Positions 40,401 to 52,594 of a stretch of DNA of 64,000 nucleotides are shown piece after piece. Positions within the stretch are counted from its first letter, which is position 1. Every line of letters starts with the position of its first letter. Made by a program: the position numbers and the translations under genes. The notes beneath the pieces are model-generated. The model had not been told where the DNA came from, ran no database searches, and was given only the letters and a program-made list of their open reading frames with translations. Source of the stretch: Amblyomma americanum (lineage: Eukaryota > Arthropoda > Arachnida > Ixodida > Ixodidae); NCBI RefSeq assembly GCF_052857255.1, contig NC_135500.1, forward strand, positions 53,841,272-53,905,271, read 5' to 3'.

Positions 40401-43400
40401 ATTAGGATATACACTATCTTATACACAGACAGATATTGATTTCTTGATGCTGCAGAAGGCGACAGACAGCTACGGAAACGAGGTTTTGAAAAGTGCAAAT
40501 ATAGAGGGTAGCAATTTAGACTAGCATAAGAGCAGGCTATAGTTCCACACGACTGATATGGTACGACCCTTTGTATTCCACTGGGCATAATATGTATGGC
40601 AATAACAATAACTTTTTCTGAGCTGTACCATTCTTCACTTAGGCCATTCACCACAATTCAAAGCTGTATTTAACTTCAGTGTTGTGCCAAATATTCACTG
40701 TGGTACTAAGCCTTAAGTTTAAATGCAAGAGTGAAGTCACACCATTTTTAGATGCAAAGTTGTAGTACGAGAATGCCTTCACCAGGATATGCTCTTTATT
40801 TTTCACTTTCAATACGCATAAGAATCCTTCATTCAAACATCCTTAATAAAGAGTCAACCCAAGCCTACTTCAGAACGTACTAAATTTTACAGAGCGAGGT
40901 GACCCTATAGATATACTACATGGCAAAGGCCAGCTGCTATTCGAACTTGCTCTTGGCAGGGTAGAATGCATGTCCACAAACTTTTCTTCATTCATATTTC
41001 GGCTTGTCTTTTGTGCCCCTCCTCTCTTTACTAAATTCTCGTTCATGGAATGTGGCAGTCATCGAAACATAATCAAATAATAAATAGATTGTTGTTGTAG
41101 TGGGATGCTGGTGCTGTTTTTGTTTTTTTCAATAACCAGCGCCTAAATTAGATGGGCATGGTGCGTGTAAGGCAAATATGAAGGCTGCGCACGTTTAAAT
41201 AAAGAAACGTACCCTGAACTTTTAAGTTTTATGGAAAAGAACTACCATAATTATGCAAAAAAATTGAGGAGGACGAGGAGGAGGAAAGGCAGGGAGGTTA
41301 ACCAGAGGGAAGGGGTTAGGGGATAAAAAGATGAAGGAGAAAACAATACAATATGCATTAATAATGACATGAGCTACTAGCATAACCTATCGTTTCCTGT
41401 TGCAATAGTTCAAGTAATCTCAATGACCTGAACGGTGTCCATAGGACCGTCGATCCTTTCACGACCGTTAAATTGTGGTGTAAAAGCAACTTGCACGACT
41501 ACATTAACTCCATCAACGCATAGCTATTTCCTGCGTTCTCAAGGTGAATGGCAGAAAATACACAATGAGCTCTCTAACTTTTTGCAGTGTTAAAAAACGA
41601 CGGTAGCCATACCTGTATGTAGAAGTGTGCTCTCTGTTTTTACTGCAGCAAAAATGCTTTCAAAGAAGAAACCTAAAAGGCTGATCTTTCAACCCTAGGA
41701 TTAATGAGCCCAGACAAAATTTGATAAATGAAAAATTGCTATGCGAGTGCCCTCAGGAACCACTCATTTTTAAGCCTAAACAGAAAGTTTATGAAACAGT
41801 TAAGGAACTTGATGTCTCGAAAGAAGGCAGCACAAGCATAAAAGCCTTTTATTTCCACTGCACTCTCAGAATGAGAAATTTCTTGGCTGCTCATTCATTA
41901 AGCGAGTCAGATAAAAGCAACTTTTTTGTATTTCTTATGTATTTATCTTTTTTGTAACGCTTGGCTGCAAAACCAAGTGTTTCACATACTCGGTTTCTTG
42001 TTGCACTTCTTGTTTCACATACCAAGTTTCTTGTTGCACTAACCAGTTGTGAGCAGGCATTATGTGCAAGTTTCTCTTTTTCATGTTTCGAAGAAGTGTG
42101 ATTGTCTATCAACTTGCCTAGATTGCAACTCTAATTAAGCTATAAGTGTAAATGGAAATTTTTCTCAGGCTAATAAGACTATTGCCAGGAGTTGGACAAC
42201 CAACAAAACAATAATTGTTGACCAACCACCATGCAACCAGTTTACCACTGCATAAAATGCATGTAAAGGGCTGGACTGGAAACAGTCTTGGCCCGTTTTA
42301 TGCCCACCAACAGTGGATCCAATTCAGTCATTAAGGACAAAGAAGAATATGGCACATCTGTGTGGCTCCTTTTGGTAAAATGAAAACAACACGTACGGCA
42401 TAAGCACCAGCATTAAAGAGGCACGGAGGATATGACTTCAACCTATTGCATTCTTAAAATCAATTGCAAGACTCTTGCTTTCTGTGTTATTAGTTCCTGC
42501 ACAGAAAATCAGAAGTTAATATTTTTGTCATCTCTCAATTGATAACAATACCAAAAAAGACTGCTAACTACCTTTTATAATTGAATGGCGCATTACCAAA
42601 GATCCACTAAAAGAACTCGCCTTTTTGCACTACACTTTTCTTGAAAAAATCTCTAACTATGACATCAAATGTATCTAAATTTTTTGGCAACTTCCTTTTT
42701 AAGGCTTATGATGTGTAAGTAGCTTTTCTGTTTTCAAACAGCAGTAATCGATCAAATTTTTCCTTGGCATCACTTTAATTTAGCAGCAGCTTCGAATTTC
42801 TTGCTATAAACTTGATGCTCGCTGGTAGTTTTATTCAGTATCAATATCCCAAGACTTAAGTCATGAGCAGACATACATATGCTTACACAGCTAGATTATT
42901 CAATTTCTTTTGAAAGCAATATATAGTCAATTTAAATTACAGTGATGAAAATATGATGTGTCTCGTAATAAGAGACGGAATTCAAAGACTGCATTTAAAT
43001 AAGAGTTTCAAGGGAGCTCCTTCCTAGAAACAGACTTCCTTTGGTGGCTCGTGCCAAGTGTTGATGCACTTTCATCCTCAGCATATTTACAACATGTGTG
43101 AAACTGCATTTACAAGAGTTAAGTGTGAGTTTTATAGGCTCATATTAACAGCCCGAAATTAAGTGGCATGAGAAAAGAGCTGTAGTTGACACAAACACTT
43201 AAGGGCACCCATCACAGCAGATGCCACTGCACTAGTGACAGAAATCTGTTTTTGCTGTTGGACACAAAGAAGCAGTGCATTGCTCAGAAGCAGATCATTT
43301 CAAACTTTTGATTCAATGCAACAACTTTCTGTGTCATGAAGTGACTTCCAGAGGTGAGCATCCCTTCCCTCTCACGATGTTTGAACAGTAGGTTTGCCAA

Positions 43401-43736
43401 GTTAAATTTCCAGATTGCCTTTTTGTAATCATGTCACTATTACTGCATCACTTACAAAGCAGCTAAGCTGCATTCACTAGTATTACCTGACATTTATCAT
43501 AAATGCGTGTTAATTCACCCTTAGACTCTCAATACCTCTCTCTGCCCACTACTCTGCAGTCTCTTATACTAACAAGTTGAGAGTATACTTTCAGAAGAAC
43601 AAGAGGTTTCTGGAGTTTCTGGAGGCGCAGCAACGACTCTGCCAGTGAATTTGGATGGCCCTGAAGAGAGCCATTATAGCTTCAAAGTTGAAGTTCACTA
43701 AAATATGAAATTCCAAGTGCTTCAATGCAGAGTATG
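37441..43736. other. 6.3 kb AT-rich stretch without recognisable genes
   Basis: Only short open frames without domains occur (for example 38048-38377, 41721-41957). One purine-rich repeat is noted separately. It could be intron, intergenic DNA or very old repeats. Confidence 0.5.
41262..41345 (+). repeat. Purine-rich dispersed repeat
   Basis: GAGGAGGACGAGGAGGAGGA followed by AAGGCAGGGAGGTTAACCAG and GGGGATAAAAAGATGAAGG resembles a repeat I recall as common in tick genomes, possibly a LINE or SINE 3' part. Only one copy is seen here. Confidence 0.45.
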
Positions 43737-43972
43737 CAACGGTGGCTCAGTGGTTATGGTGCTTGGCTGCCGACTTGAACGATGCAGATTCCATCCGGGA
43801 TGCAGCAGTCACATTTTGATGAGCGTTAAATGCTAGAGGCTTTTGTACAGTGCGATGTCAGTGCATGTTAAAAAACTGCAGGCGGTCGAAATTTCTGGAG
43901 CCCTACACTATGGCGTCTGTCATAGCCTGAGTCGCTTTGGCATGCTAAGCCGCATACTACCAAATTCAAACC
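43737..43972 (+). mobile_element. tRNA-derived SINE (Ruka-like), diverged
   Basis: Contains GGTGGCTCAGTGGTTATGG (A box), GATTCCATCC (B-box position), GATGTCAGTGCATGTTAAA and CCTGAGTCGCTTTGG. ATGCAA flanks both sides (43734-43739 and 43973-43978), a possible short target duplication. Confidence 0.85.
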
Positions 43973-43978
43973 ATGCAA

Positions 43979-44339
43979 AGGATAGTGATGTAGAAGTTGC
44001 TGTCTTCAGCACCTACGCTGCAAGCAAGATGCTTCAATCTGTAGCTATCTTAATACAGGCACATAATCCTTCTGGCAGCACAGAAATGTAACGCATCACT
44101 GAAGGTGATGGAAACCAAAAACAACAAACATGCCCCCTGTTGTAGTGAATCTTTATACATCGGACTTGATTCTTCATGTACGAAAGGGGCCAGATTTTGA
44201 TTTCTTGACCAAGAGCACTGTAGCGACGCACGTGCTGCGACGCACGTGGCCCCCCCTCCTCCCCCTCGGAGATCAACAATGACCACAGCGGAGTTATGCA
44301 CACGAAAGCAGTCACAAATGTTCACGTCACCACCCACTT
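43979..44339. other. Possible 3' end of the adjacent transposase element
   Basis: The - strand frame from 44751 continues here to 44050 without stops but loses family resemblance after about 44350. Confidence 0.35.
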
Positions 44340-45765
44340 GTCCTGCAGAGAGCGGTGTGCACGCTCTCACCTCCGACATTCGTCGGCTGAGTTGCGCAAG
44401 AGGCTTCTTTGTCGTCTGAAGCCTCCTCTTTACCTTTCCTAGGGAACCTTCAAATGTAAATGCACTGAACTCATCCACAGTGCCATGCTCCAGGCATTCC
44501 TCTGCCAAGTGTGCAAGGGTGTGCACGTTGTACACGTGTTGTTTTTGTCGGTACAGCCTGCCCAATTCTTGCACAGAGTACCACAGCAGGTCGTGAGCAA
44601 ACTGGTTGAGTGCTCTGTGATACTGAGGAGAGGCAAATACCCTATCAGATACATGCAAATATAAAAAATGCTTACAAAGCTCATCAGACAGGATGGAGTT
44701 CAAGAGGACAGGCCCCAGAGCAAAATAATCCTGAACTCTCTGGCCTTCCATCTGTCGAGTTCATCGGTGCCCCTCGGTTTTCTCTGAAAGCACTTTGGAA
44801 ATGCAGTTGCTGCTTCTCGCAGCTTGTCGTTGAGTGCACTCCTGTGAGCCCAGCTCAGCGTGGTAGTGTGTCTCTTGCATATTCAATTCCTAAGGAGCCG
44901 CCGCATAATCCCCAAACAGACTAAATGCATATACTCTATAGGAAAGCATTTCACCATATCTACGCTCAAAGATGTAAATGGTGAAACACCAGTGTGATGG
45001 CGCCGAACCTCTTGCGAACGAAAAGAGGAGTCTGTTCGCTGTGGTGCAAGCAGGTCAGGTGAAGTCATCCTGCTTTTCAGATAGGGCCCTTTTGGCTTCA
45101 ACGTTCACCAGCATGATAGCCTGTGTGGCCAGTGATGACCTTCGCGAAACTTCTTGCTGGAGCGTCGCAGATCACTGCTTTTAAGCACAGATTGACGTGA
45201 ACCCATTTTACCATCAGTCCGTTGCAACTAAGGTTGCGCACTTCTTCAATGAAAGGCCTGAGGAATTGCTGGAGGCACGTAGGTTTTCCTGCACCGCAGT
45301 ACACACTGACCATAAATAATTCAGATTTCTTGATGTTAATGACTCTGCACAGAATTGGCCAGAGTTCAGTCTGACTACTCCTATGCAGAGCCAGCCCATC
45401 AATATTTGCGTGCATCTCGATATTCACACATAAGCCTGCTCATTGAGCTTGCTCTGCACAGATGGTACCGGCGGGTCTGCAGGCAGCGACGAAATAGCTT
45501 GTCCGCTGCCACTAGCGCAGGCGCCGCCGGCGCAGGCTTCGCTTTTCGGCAGTTTGCTTGCTCCGGACCGTAGCGGGAGTGGAGGGGCGCTGACGACGTC
45601 CAAGGCTGCTTCGCCGGCCGATCTCTTGCTTCCGGAGGATTTCAGATTCGTAGACGGTGGCCGTCGGATGCCGAGCTCTTCCAAAACTCCCTGTACTCTT
45701 TTTCGATGATATGGTATCTCCGCTACTTTCTCATGACCTCCGTCTACATGCTCATGAAGGAGCAC
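44340..45765 (-). pseudogene. CACTA/EnSpm-like DNA transposase (tentative family)
   Basis: On the - strand, 45765-45424 is a Ser/Pro/Ala-rich N-terminal segment. 45427-45098 carries His-Ala-Asn-Ile-Asp-Gly-Leu-Ala-Leu-His...Leu-Trp-Pro-Ile-Leu-Cys and Cys-Asp-Ala-Pro-Ala-Arg-Ser-Phe...Gly-His-Thr-Gly-Tyr. 45101-44883 has Arg-Thr-Asp-Ser-Ser-Phe-Arg, His-His-Thr-Gly-Val-Ser-Pro-Phe, Asp-Met-Val and Tyr-Met-His-Leu-Val-Cys-Leu-Gly. 44830-44340 gives Leu-Asp-Arg-Trp-Lys-Ala-Arg-Glu-Phe-Arg and Tyr-Asn-Val-His-Thr-Leu-Ala-His-Leu...Phe-Ser-Ala-Phe-Thr-Phe-Glu. These match a widespread animal transposase-like family usually annotated without function; placing it with CACTA is my inference. Three or more frame breaks make it a pseudogene. 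Confidence 0.65.
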
Positions 45766-46264
45766 AAAAGATCAGAGTTGCGGACAATCAACAATCCTAA
45801 CCGCTCAGAGCTACAGTTTAAAACGAAAAGAGGCCTAACGATGAAGTGACTCGCAGCGCACAAAAGCACAACCATTACAAAAAAGCGTTAACACTGTGCA
45901 CAAAAAAGACCTCCGGTTGCGAATTAATTGATATTATATTAGGTCACTATCTCTAGTAATTAAAAAAATAATCACGAGTTGAGTTGTTTTTATTTCAAAT
46001 TCACGAAGAAATTAAGTGGCCGCAGAGGCGCGTCTTAATATGAAGTCTCAAAGAATGCGTCTAAAATAAGGGTGCCGTACCTCCATATTTATAAGCACTC
46101 GCTCATATCTGCTCAGCTCATAGGCTCCTTAACTCGCTCATCTATCCACTCCAGTGATAGCTACACACTACTGTAGTTTTGCCGGAGCAACTGTAATCAC
46201 TGTCTGTAATTAATATTTTTTGTGATTTGCTCACAGCCTTTGAAACGAAACGGTTTTATTGAAA
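45766..46264. other. No gene recognised
   Basis: AT-rich, no supported feature. Confidence 0.45.
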
Positions 46265-47212
46265 AAGGTGCATAGGTAAGATGTAATAAATCGATTATTG
46301 CAGAAGGAGGTCCCAAAGTGAAAACTGTCTGGGGGACCTCCTGTAATTAATTGTTTATTTGAAGTAGGATAAACATATGGCAGATAGCAATTACATAGCG
46401 GAAAACAGGTGCAATAGAAACTAAGATCTGAACTAAAAGTTTAGGAATGCTAAATTTTAAAAACAAATTTTGCAAACACAAAAAGAGAGCATAAAACAAG
46501 CACTCAGGCAATAGAAGTCGTACACAATACTAACAGGCTTCATAGGCGTGGCAATTCAAGGAAATTATGCAGTACATAGTTTTTCAAGTTTTTATGGAAT
46601 TGTGCTTCGGTGCGGAATGATTTGATGATTGCGGGTAGCGAGTTCCAGAAAGTGATTGCTGAAAATAAACCGGACTGTTTCCCATACTTAGTTTTGACTT
46701 TCGGACGCAAAAGATTATGTTCTTCAGCGAATCTAGTATTATTAACGTTACATAAACAGGAAGCTGTAAATATAGGGAGAGTAGTGCTATTGTGACCGGC
46801 GCAATAAATTGAGAAACCTAGTTTTAGTTCGAGTGAACCGAGGAGAGGTAAGATATCGAGCCGGCGGTAAAGGGAGCACTGGATGCGGTGTATGAGTTGA
46901 ATGTCATTATTCTAACAGATTAGTTTTGAAGATGACACAAAGAGATGGGTATAGTACGTGTTTCCCCACGATGATAAACAGTAATTGAGGTGGCTATGAA
47001 TGAATGCATAATAAAATGAGCGAAGTATATGCTGTTGGAAATAATAACGCGTTCTAATTATTATACGCATTCCAAGGGCCACTTTTTGCTAATAGATTTA
47101 GTGTGAAGGCTAAATTTTAAATGTGAATCAATCGCCACACCAAGAAATGTTACAGAACATGATGGGAGAATAACTTGAAAAATTAGGTATACATATGGAA
47201 CGCTGACAAGTA
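46265..47212 (-). pseudogene. LINE-3 ORF2 C-terminus and 3' UTR
   Basis: The - strand reads Phe-Tyr-Ser-Phe-Ile-His-Ser-His-Leu-Asn-Tyr-Cys...Ser-Ser-Trp-Gly (about 47020-46970), Ile-Gln-x-Ile-His-Arg-Ile-Gln and Leu-Pro-Leu-Leu-Gly, the usual CR1 thumb. 46795-46610 gives Leu-Phe-Ser-Ala-Ile-x-Phe-Trp-Asn-Ser-Leu-Pro. Further down, GGAGGTCCC/GGGACCTCC forms a hairpin (about 46303-46344) in the 3' UTR. Confidence 0.7.
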
Positions 47213-47229
47213 GTTTGTGTTCTGAGTGA
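47213..47229. repeat. 17-bp target-site duplication, left copy
   Basis: GTTTGTGTTCTGAGTGA, identical to 52887-52903, on the 3' side of LINE-4. Confidence 0.9.
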
Positions 47230-47602
47230 GTTGTGTGAGTTGAGTTGAGGTGTTGAATGCTACAGGTGGGGTTAGCCCTGCTTTATCTGCCGGCAATCGC
47301 TCCACCGTAGCGTCCCTTCGATATTAACCATGCCGCATCTACCCCGCAAAGCGCACAGTCTCTTATAATAGCACACATTCTCTCCCGCAGTCACCATCTA
47401 TGCACACAATCAATCCACACAGTTCACATCAGAGTCCACTCAAGAAGTCATCATCTATGCACATATTCAGTCACCGTAGAACATAAGCCACTGTAGTGCC
47501 ACACTCTATACACACATTCACTCACACTATAAAGTAGTCCACTCCGGAAGACACCATCTACGCACACACTCAATCACAGTAGGCCATAGTCCGTTCCTGC
47601 TG
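47230..47602 (-). mobile_element. LINE-4 3' UTR with ~60-bp tandem repeats
   Basis: GTCACCATCTATGCACACA recurs in diverged form near 47391, 47449, 47505 and 47548, with CACTC(C/A)-AGAAG and CAATCACAGTAGGCCATAG blocks. The 3' terminus before the duplication is a CAACT-type simple repeat. Confidence 0.7.
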
Positions 47603-49411
47603 TCACCATTTAAAAACGAGATCCGTGTTCTGCAGAAATGTTAAAAGAAGGCGTGCAGCCTCCCTTCTGCATGTCTGGTTTCCACTCGGGTAGACAATGT
47701 CCTGCACTGTGCTGTGACGGGTTTCTGTCTCGAAGGAAGCGAACATCACATGCCTTTCCGCGTTGTACTCTGGGTAGTACATAATATAATGTTCGATATC
47801 CCCGCACACACCACATAAAGAGCAAAGCGGAGACGATGCTATGCCGGTCTTATGCATCCATGCAGAAGTGCGACCATAGGCCGTGCGAATTCGATGCAGA
47901 AGGGTCGCCTGAGATCTTCTTAGTCCATTGGTCCCACATGGCTTGTGGGACGCACTCCACTGGGTACTGAAGTGATCTAGCACCGTTTTCCTGCATAGAC
48001 CTTTCCCATCTTGAGGTACTTTTTTGATGGAATCCTTGAGAGAGCTTTATGGGCGAGACTGTGCCACCTCAGTACCGTTGGCTCCTACGTGAGAGGGCAC
48101 CTTCTGGAAATGTAGAGTAAAGCCTCTGCTGTGCAGATTCTGCACCAAGCGCAGAGAGCTTAGAGACAAGGTGTCAGTCGGGAATCCGCGCTCTAACCTC
48201 TGAAGGGCGGATTTTGAATCAGGATGACAACAGGCTGAGCTGGACCTGACCCTAACTTCCGTACACCACCTCAATAGCAACACTTTAAGCCGTTGTGGAG
48301 GATACGAGAAAGGTACAGCGTACGGACAACTTACAGTCCAAAGAAGGAATGCAAAAACCCGCTGCGCTAGCTTGTTTGACCTTGTCCACAGAACCATCCG
48401 TGAAAATTTGAAGATGGCAGGCATACTTTGTTTCCAAGTATTCCAGTACAAGAGAACGCATTGCTGCCAAAGGAGAGCTGCGCTTTGCGCTCACATGGGG
48501 AATTGTGAAATCACAGTCGAGGGTCGGAAAAGACCAGGAGGGTTTCAACTGTTTCCTTTGCCTTCGGACATTAATGCCTAAAGAACTAAGAGTGTTGAGT
48601 GCCAAGTGAGCCTTCGACTCATATCTCTAGCAGAGCCGCTGGAGAAGGGATCGCCCAGCTATTGCCTCTCCTAAGCGGCCAAGATGCATTAATAGTGTCT
48701 GAGAAGCGATAAGGCTAAGAGGTTTCGATAGGGACTCATGAAGTACTGCCTTATTCGCAGCCGCCTGGAGAACTCCAATGGCTCTTCTTCGGCCCTTTCT
48801 GTGGACAACTTCGAGACGCTCAAGTTGTGATGCCGAGGGGGAAATTAAAGGTAACTGATACATTATCTGGCCGACCACCAGCGCTTCATGAAGTTTGACC
48901 ATTGAAGAAGGATGGTTTCCCCATTGCTCACGTGCAATTCTAGGGATCACATTGAGACGAGAAGATTTAGATAAAACAATCGCGTCTACAGCTTTTCGCC
49001 ACTGTAGACGGGAGCCAATAATGACGCCCAGGATACGCGCGTGGTTGAATTGACGGATGCAAGAGTGACCGAGTCAATCTTCAACCGCGCTTGACGTCTT
49101 CCTACACCTGGAATCAGAATAAAGCCGGATTTGTCCACAGACAGAGAAAACCCCACACCTTGAAGGTAATGATCAAGGCTTCCGTATGGAAGCCGAAACG
49201 TCTTTGTTTTAAACAACTACCTTTTGGTTGGCGTTCCTTTTTCTTCAGTCATGAATCTTCTACCCCACCAGACGAGTTTTCGTCAGACTTTAAATTTCAC
49301 CTTGAAGGTAAGCTTGTGCCGAAAGTAGAACCTTTCGAGCTATCAGGGCTAATCGCTTGTGTTGGTAGCGAGTAATCCAAATACAGATGTCGTCAGCATA
49401 AAGTGACATAC
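47603..49411 (-). pseudogene. LINE-4 ORF2: RT end, RNase H and zinc tail
   Basis: Starts at the catalytic Tyr-Ala-Asp-Asp-Ile-Cys-Ile-Trp (49410-49385), one base out of frame with 49415-51300. 48950-48627 is the post-RT segment (Leu-Glu-Val-Val-His-Arg-Lys-Gly). 48605-48285 carries Ile-Phe-Thr-Asp-Gly-Ser-Val, the first RNase H acidic block; 48235-48060 has Asp-Ser-Lys-Ser-Ala-Leu and Val-Pro-Ser-His-Val-Gly-Ala-Asn-Gly. 47983-47603 ends with Cys-Ser-Leu-Cys-Gly...Ile-Glu-His-Tyr-Ile-Met-Tyr-Tyr-Pro, a CCHC-like tail whose last Cys is Tyr. Confidence 0.85.
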
Positions 49412-51300
49412 GCACTTCCCTGCAACTTTTTTTTCAACGAATCGGGTAGGCCAGCTATTACGGCGTTAAAGAGCGTGGGGGAAAGAACACTTCCTTGACG
49501 CACACCTCGTGATAGAACACTTTCGTTTCTTAACGTACTACCTAACCGCACACGAACCGCGCGATCACTTATAAACTTGTAAATGAATCTTAACATATGG
49601 CCCTGTATGCCCATGCCTTGCAAACTGTTTAGAGTTGTGCTCTGAAGCACGCTGTCGTAAGCTTTCACAACATCAAGAAAAATGGCTAAGGTGGAAAGGC
49701 CGAAAGCTCTCTGGTGTTCAATGTGACTGATCAAGTCTAAGACGCTATCTTGGGCACAAAGACCTCGGCGGAATCCTGTCATACATGATGGCAGTGCCTT
49801 GCTGTCCTCAAGCCACCATGATAAGCGTTGATTTACCAGCTTCTCCATCAACTTAGCTACACAGGAGGTCAAAGACACAGGGCGATACGAGGCAAGATCT
49901 GTCATGTCTATGCCAGGCTTCAATACTGGAACTACTTGTGCCACCTTCCATGACGGAGGAACATCGCCAGTCTCCCAAACTCGATTGATGAAGTAGTTGA
50001 GGAGCTCCTTTCTGAGTTGCAAGGACAGATTATTCAGCATTTTATTGGTGATGCCATCGGGACGTGGTGAATGACGGCGCCGCAGGCGACTGAGCGAAGT
50101 CTGAAGCTCACGAAGCGTGAACGAGACGTCCATGATAGACCTGGAGGAAGCAGGTGGTGTACATATATCTATTACAGAATCAGCGCGTACGAGTGCGTCT
50201 GGAAATTCCTCTGCCAAGCACGCAATAGGTTTTGACTTGCGTATTGCAAGAGCTTGAAAAGGCTTCGAAGGGCGAGATTCTCCAGCATGGCTGCCAATAA
50301 CTCGCCATATTCTCGTCATAGGTGAGAACACATTCAAACTAGCGCAGAATGAGGCCCATTGCGACCTGTGCAGCTTGTTCGTGTGCCGTCTAATAGCGGA
50401 ATTCGGCCTATTGAAGGTCGTCTTCAGTTGCCTGTCGTTCTTCTTCCGCACGAGTTGGCGCTCCGCCCTTCTCGCTGCGCAAAGGTTCCTGAGTTTTAAA
50501 TCCGGGGCCTGAAAATGATCAGGTAACTTGACCGCCGTATTTGCTGCTAGCTTACTAGAAATCATTTTGTCAACAACATCACCAGAAACACGTTCTAGGT
50601 GGTCTCTGTAGTTGTTGCTAATTTGAGGACCATGCTTACGAAAGTCGGCAGCAAGCACAAAAATCGGATAGTGATCACTTCCCATGCAGTCAGGCGCTGT
50701 TGACCAACTCACGCGGACGTCAGGTGAATGCAGTGTCAAGTCTATAGCTGTCGCTGAGGCTGGAGGCCGGAAAAAAGTGGGGCTTCCGTCATTGGCAGCA
50801 CATAGGTCCAAACTGTCAATAACCTCTACAAGTTTGCGTCCACGGGAATCCGTGTTCCTGTCACCCCAAACGGCATGATGGGCATTGAAATCACCGCAGA
50901 TGATTCTACGTGCTGGGAAGCGGTCGCAGAGCTGCTGTAGAAACAAATCCAATGCTACCTTCTTCCGCGGAGACACGTACACGGATGCAAAAGAAAGGGT
51001 TCGAGAGCCGAGCTGTATTCTCACAGCCGCTACCTCAATCTTTTCCGTGCAAAGATCAGCAACGCTTAGAGAAATATGTGGAATTGTTCTTACGTAAAGC
51101 GCAGTACATCCTGCAGGAAATGACTTTATGCTGCAGTTTTTATGGGCGACATATCCAGTCAATCATTTCCCGCTTGGCAGGCCAGCTTCTGACAGGGCCA
51201 ATACTGGAACACAAGTCTCTTTCAAGAATAGTTTTAGTTCAGCTAAGCGACTTAAAATCCCAGCTCAGTTCCACTGCAATATAAACGGCACTTTTCGGTG
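49412..51300 (-). pseudogene. LINE-4 ORF2: endonuclease and reverse transcriptase
   Basis: The largest open frame of the window (51162-49393, 589 codons) plus a short shifted N-terminus (51300-51165, with Leu-Gln-Trp-Asn and Leu-Ala-Leu-Ser-Glu, catalytic Glu). The endonuclease shows Cys-Gly-Asp-Phe-Asn-Ala-His-His, Trp-Gly-Asp, Thr-Asp-Ser-Arg-Gly and Gly-Ser-Asp-His-Tyr-Pro-Ile. The RT shows Ser-Tyr-Arg-Pro-Val-Ser-Leu-Thr-Ser, Gly-Phe-Arg-Arg-Gly, Phe-Leu-Asp-Val-Val-Lys-Ala-Tyr-Asp and Gly-Val-Arg-Gln-Gly-Ser-Val-Leu-Ser-Pro. Key catalytic residues are all present. Confidence 0.9.
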
Positions 51301-51778
51301 CATATGAGATCGACGAGGTTTAGCCCCATCCATTTTAGTTCGCAAGGAAGTTTGCTGCGAAGGTGGAAATTAGGGACTCAAAAGAAAGCACCAGCTGTAG
51401 GAAGTTCTTCAGGTTACCAGGCGCCATCGCTGGAAAATTTGAACGCAGCACCCCAAACAAAACATGAAGAAGGTAAGACGTACCTTTATCTTTGAGCTCC
51501 TTATTGTGCACAACGCACTCACTTACAACATTGACAAAAAATGCCGACGGGGACACACTCTTGGCCGCAGTAGCTGGTTTTTTTCACTTGTGCATATGAG
51601 GGTCCCCCTTGCCGTGGAGTCTGGCTGTGATCCGGCCACTCAGGAACATGGACACTTTTTGCTGGAGGTCGAACAGTCGACTCGCGCGCACTGGGTCTTG
51701 GTGTCTTGCTGGACTAAGGTCTCTTAGGGACATTGTTGGGCAACGCAACAACATCAGACTCCAATACTGAGAACTCGT
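51301..51778 (-). pseudogene. LINE-4 ORF1 C-terminal tail and inter-ORF region
   Basis: A Leu/Phe-rich open stretch (51556-51335) fits the C-terminus of ORF1, but I recognise no domain. ORF2 begins near 51300. Confidence 0.45.
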
Positions 51779-52594
51779 CTAATCCTGGGACAGGCGTCTC
51801 AGTCGGTGGGGTTTTGGACCAGCAATAAAGGACATCCGACGGTGCAGAGCGCTCACACGGAAGGGGCAGCGGCCGAAACTCGCTGAATGATCGCCACCGC
51901 AATTGGCGCAAGCAAAATCTGCCCTGCAGGTTTTAGTCGCCTCCGCACCGATTACAGTGTCGGTCCTTTGTGGAAACATTGGCCACGTGCCCAAACCGTT
52001 GGCATCTAAAACACCGTGAAGGAGCTTCAGTGAAATCTGCGACTTTGTGTTTTGTGAATCCCAGACAATTTTTTCGGGGCGATTTGAGTTGGGAGCGAAA
52101 GTCAAAACGATAGAGTTGGTAGGTTTTGCAGCCCATTCTTCTCCTGGAGACCCCACACGACGCACAAGTCGTTTCACGTGCAGTACGCCTTCTGGTTTCA
52201 GATAATCAAGTAGGTCGCGTTCTGAATACCACTTTGGTACACCCTTAATAACACAGGTGTTCTTCATGTAGGAATGGGGCAAGCGCACGTTAACTGTGAT
52301 GCCGAGAATCTGAGATCTCTGCAGGAGCTTTTCATCCTGCTCTTCCGTCGAGACATCCAGCTGAAGAGCCCCGTGCATGATGAACCGACTTCGAATCGGA
52401 GCTGATCCCAGCAGTGATTGAATGGCCGCGAAAAGTAAGATGGGATTCTTCTCTCTTAAAATAACCCCCTTTTCGGTGGGCTCAACCACTACCGGGATCC
52501 CTACCATTCGTTGCTTGCGATGACTCACCAACTTCAAGCCCTCGTTGTCCACGTCAGCCATATCGGCCACTGACTCGTCACCGTCCGCGATCAT
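51779..52594 (-). pseudogene. LINE-4 ORF1 (gag-like)
   Basis: 271 codons open. The start was taken at 52594 after a 292-bp leader; upstream ATGs are also possible. An RNA-binding fold-like central region (Cys-Val-Ile-Lys-Gly-Val-Pro-Lys-Trp-Tyr-Ser-Glu) is followed by knuckles. One (52000-51960, other frame) reads Cys-Phe-Arg-Cys-Gln-Arg-Phe-Gly-His-Val with the last Cys lost; another reads Cys-Ala-Asn-Cys-Gly-Gly-Asp-His...Cys. A frameshift lies between about 52060 and 51960. Confidence 0.75.

Noticed and set aside
44050..44340. Continuation of the transposase to 44050
   Set aside because: The frame is open but loses resemblance after about 44350 and includes a low-complexity Gly run.
49393..51162. 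The 589-codon open frame as a host gene
   Set aside because: It is the endonuclease-RT of LINE-4, bounded by a target duplication.
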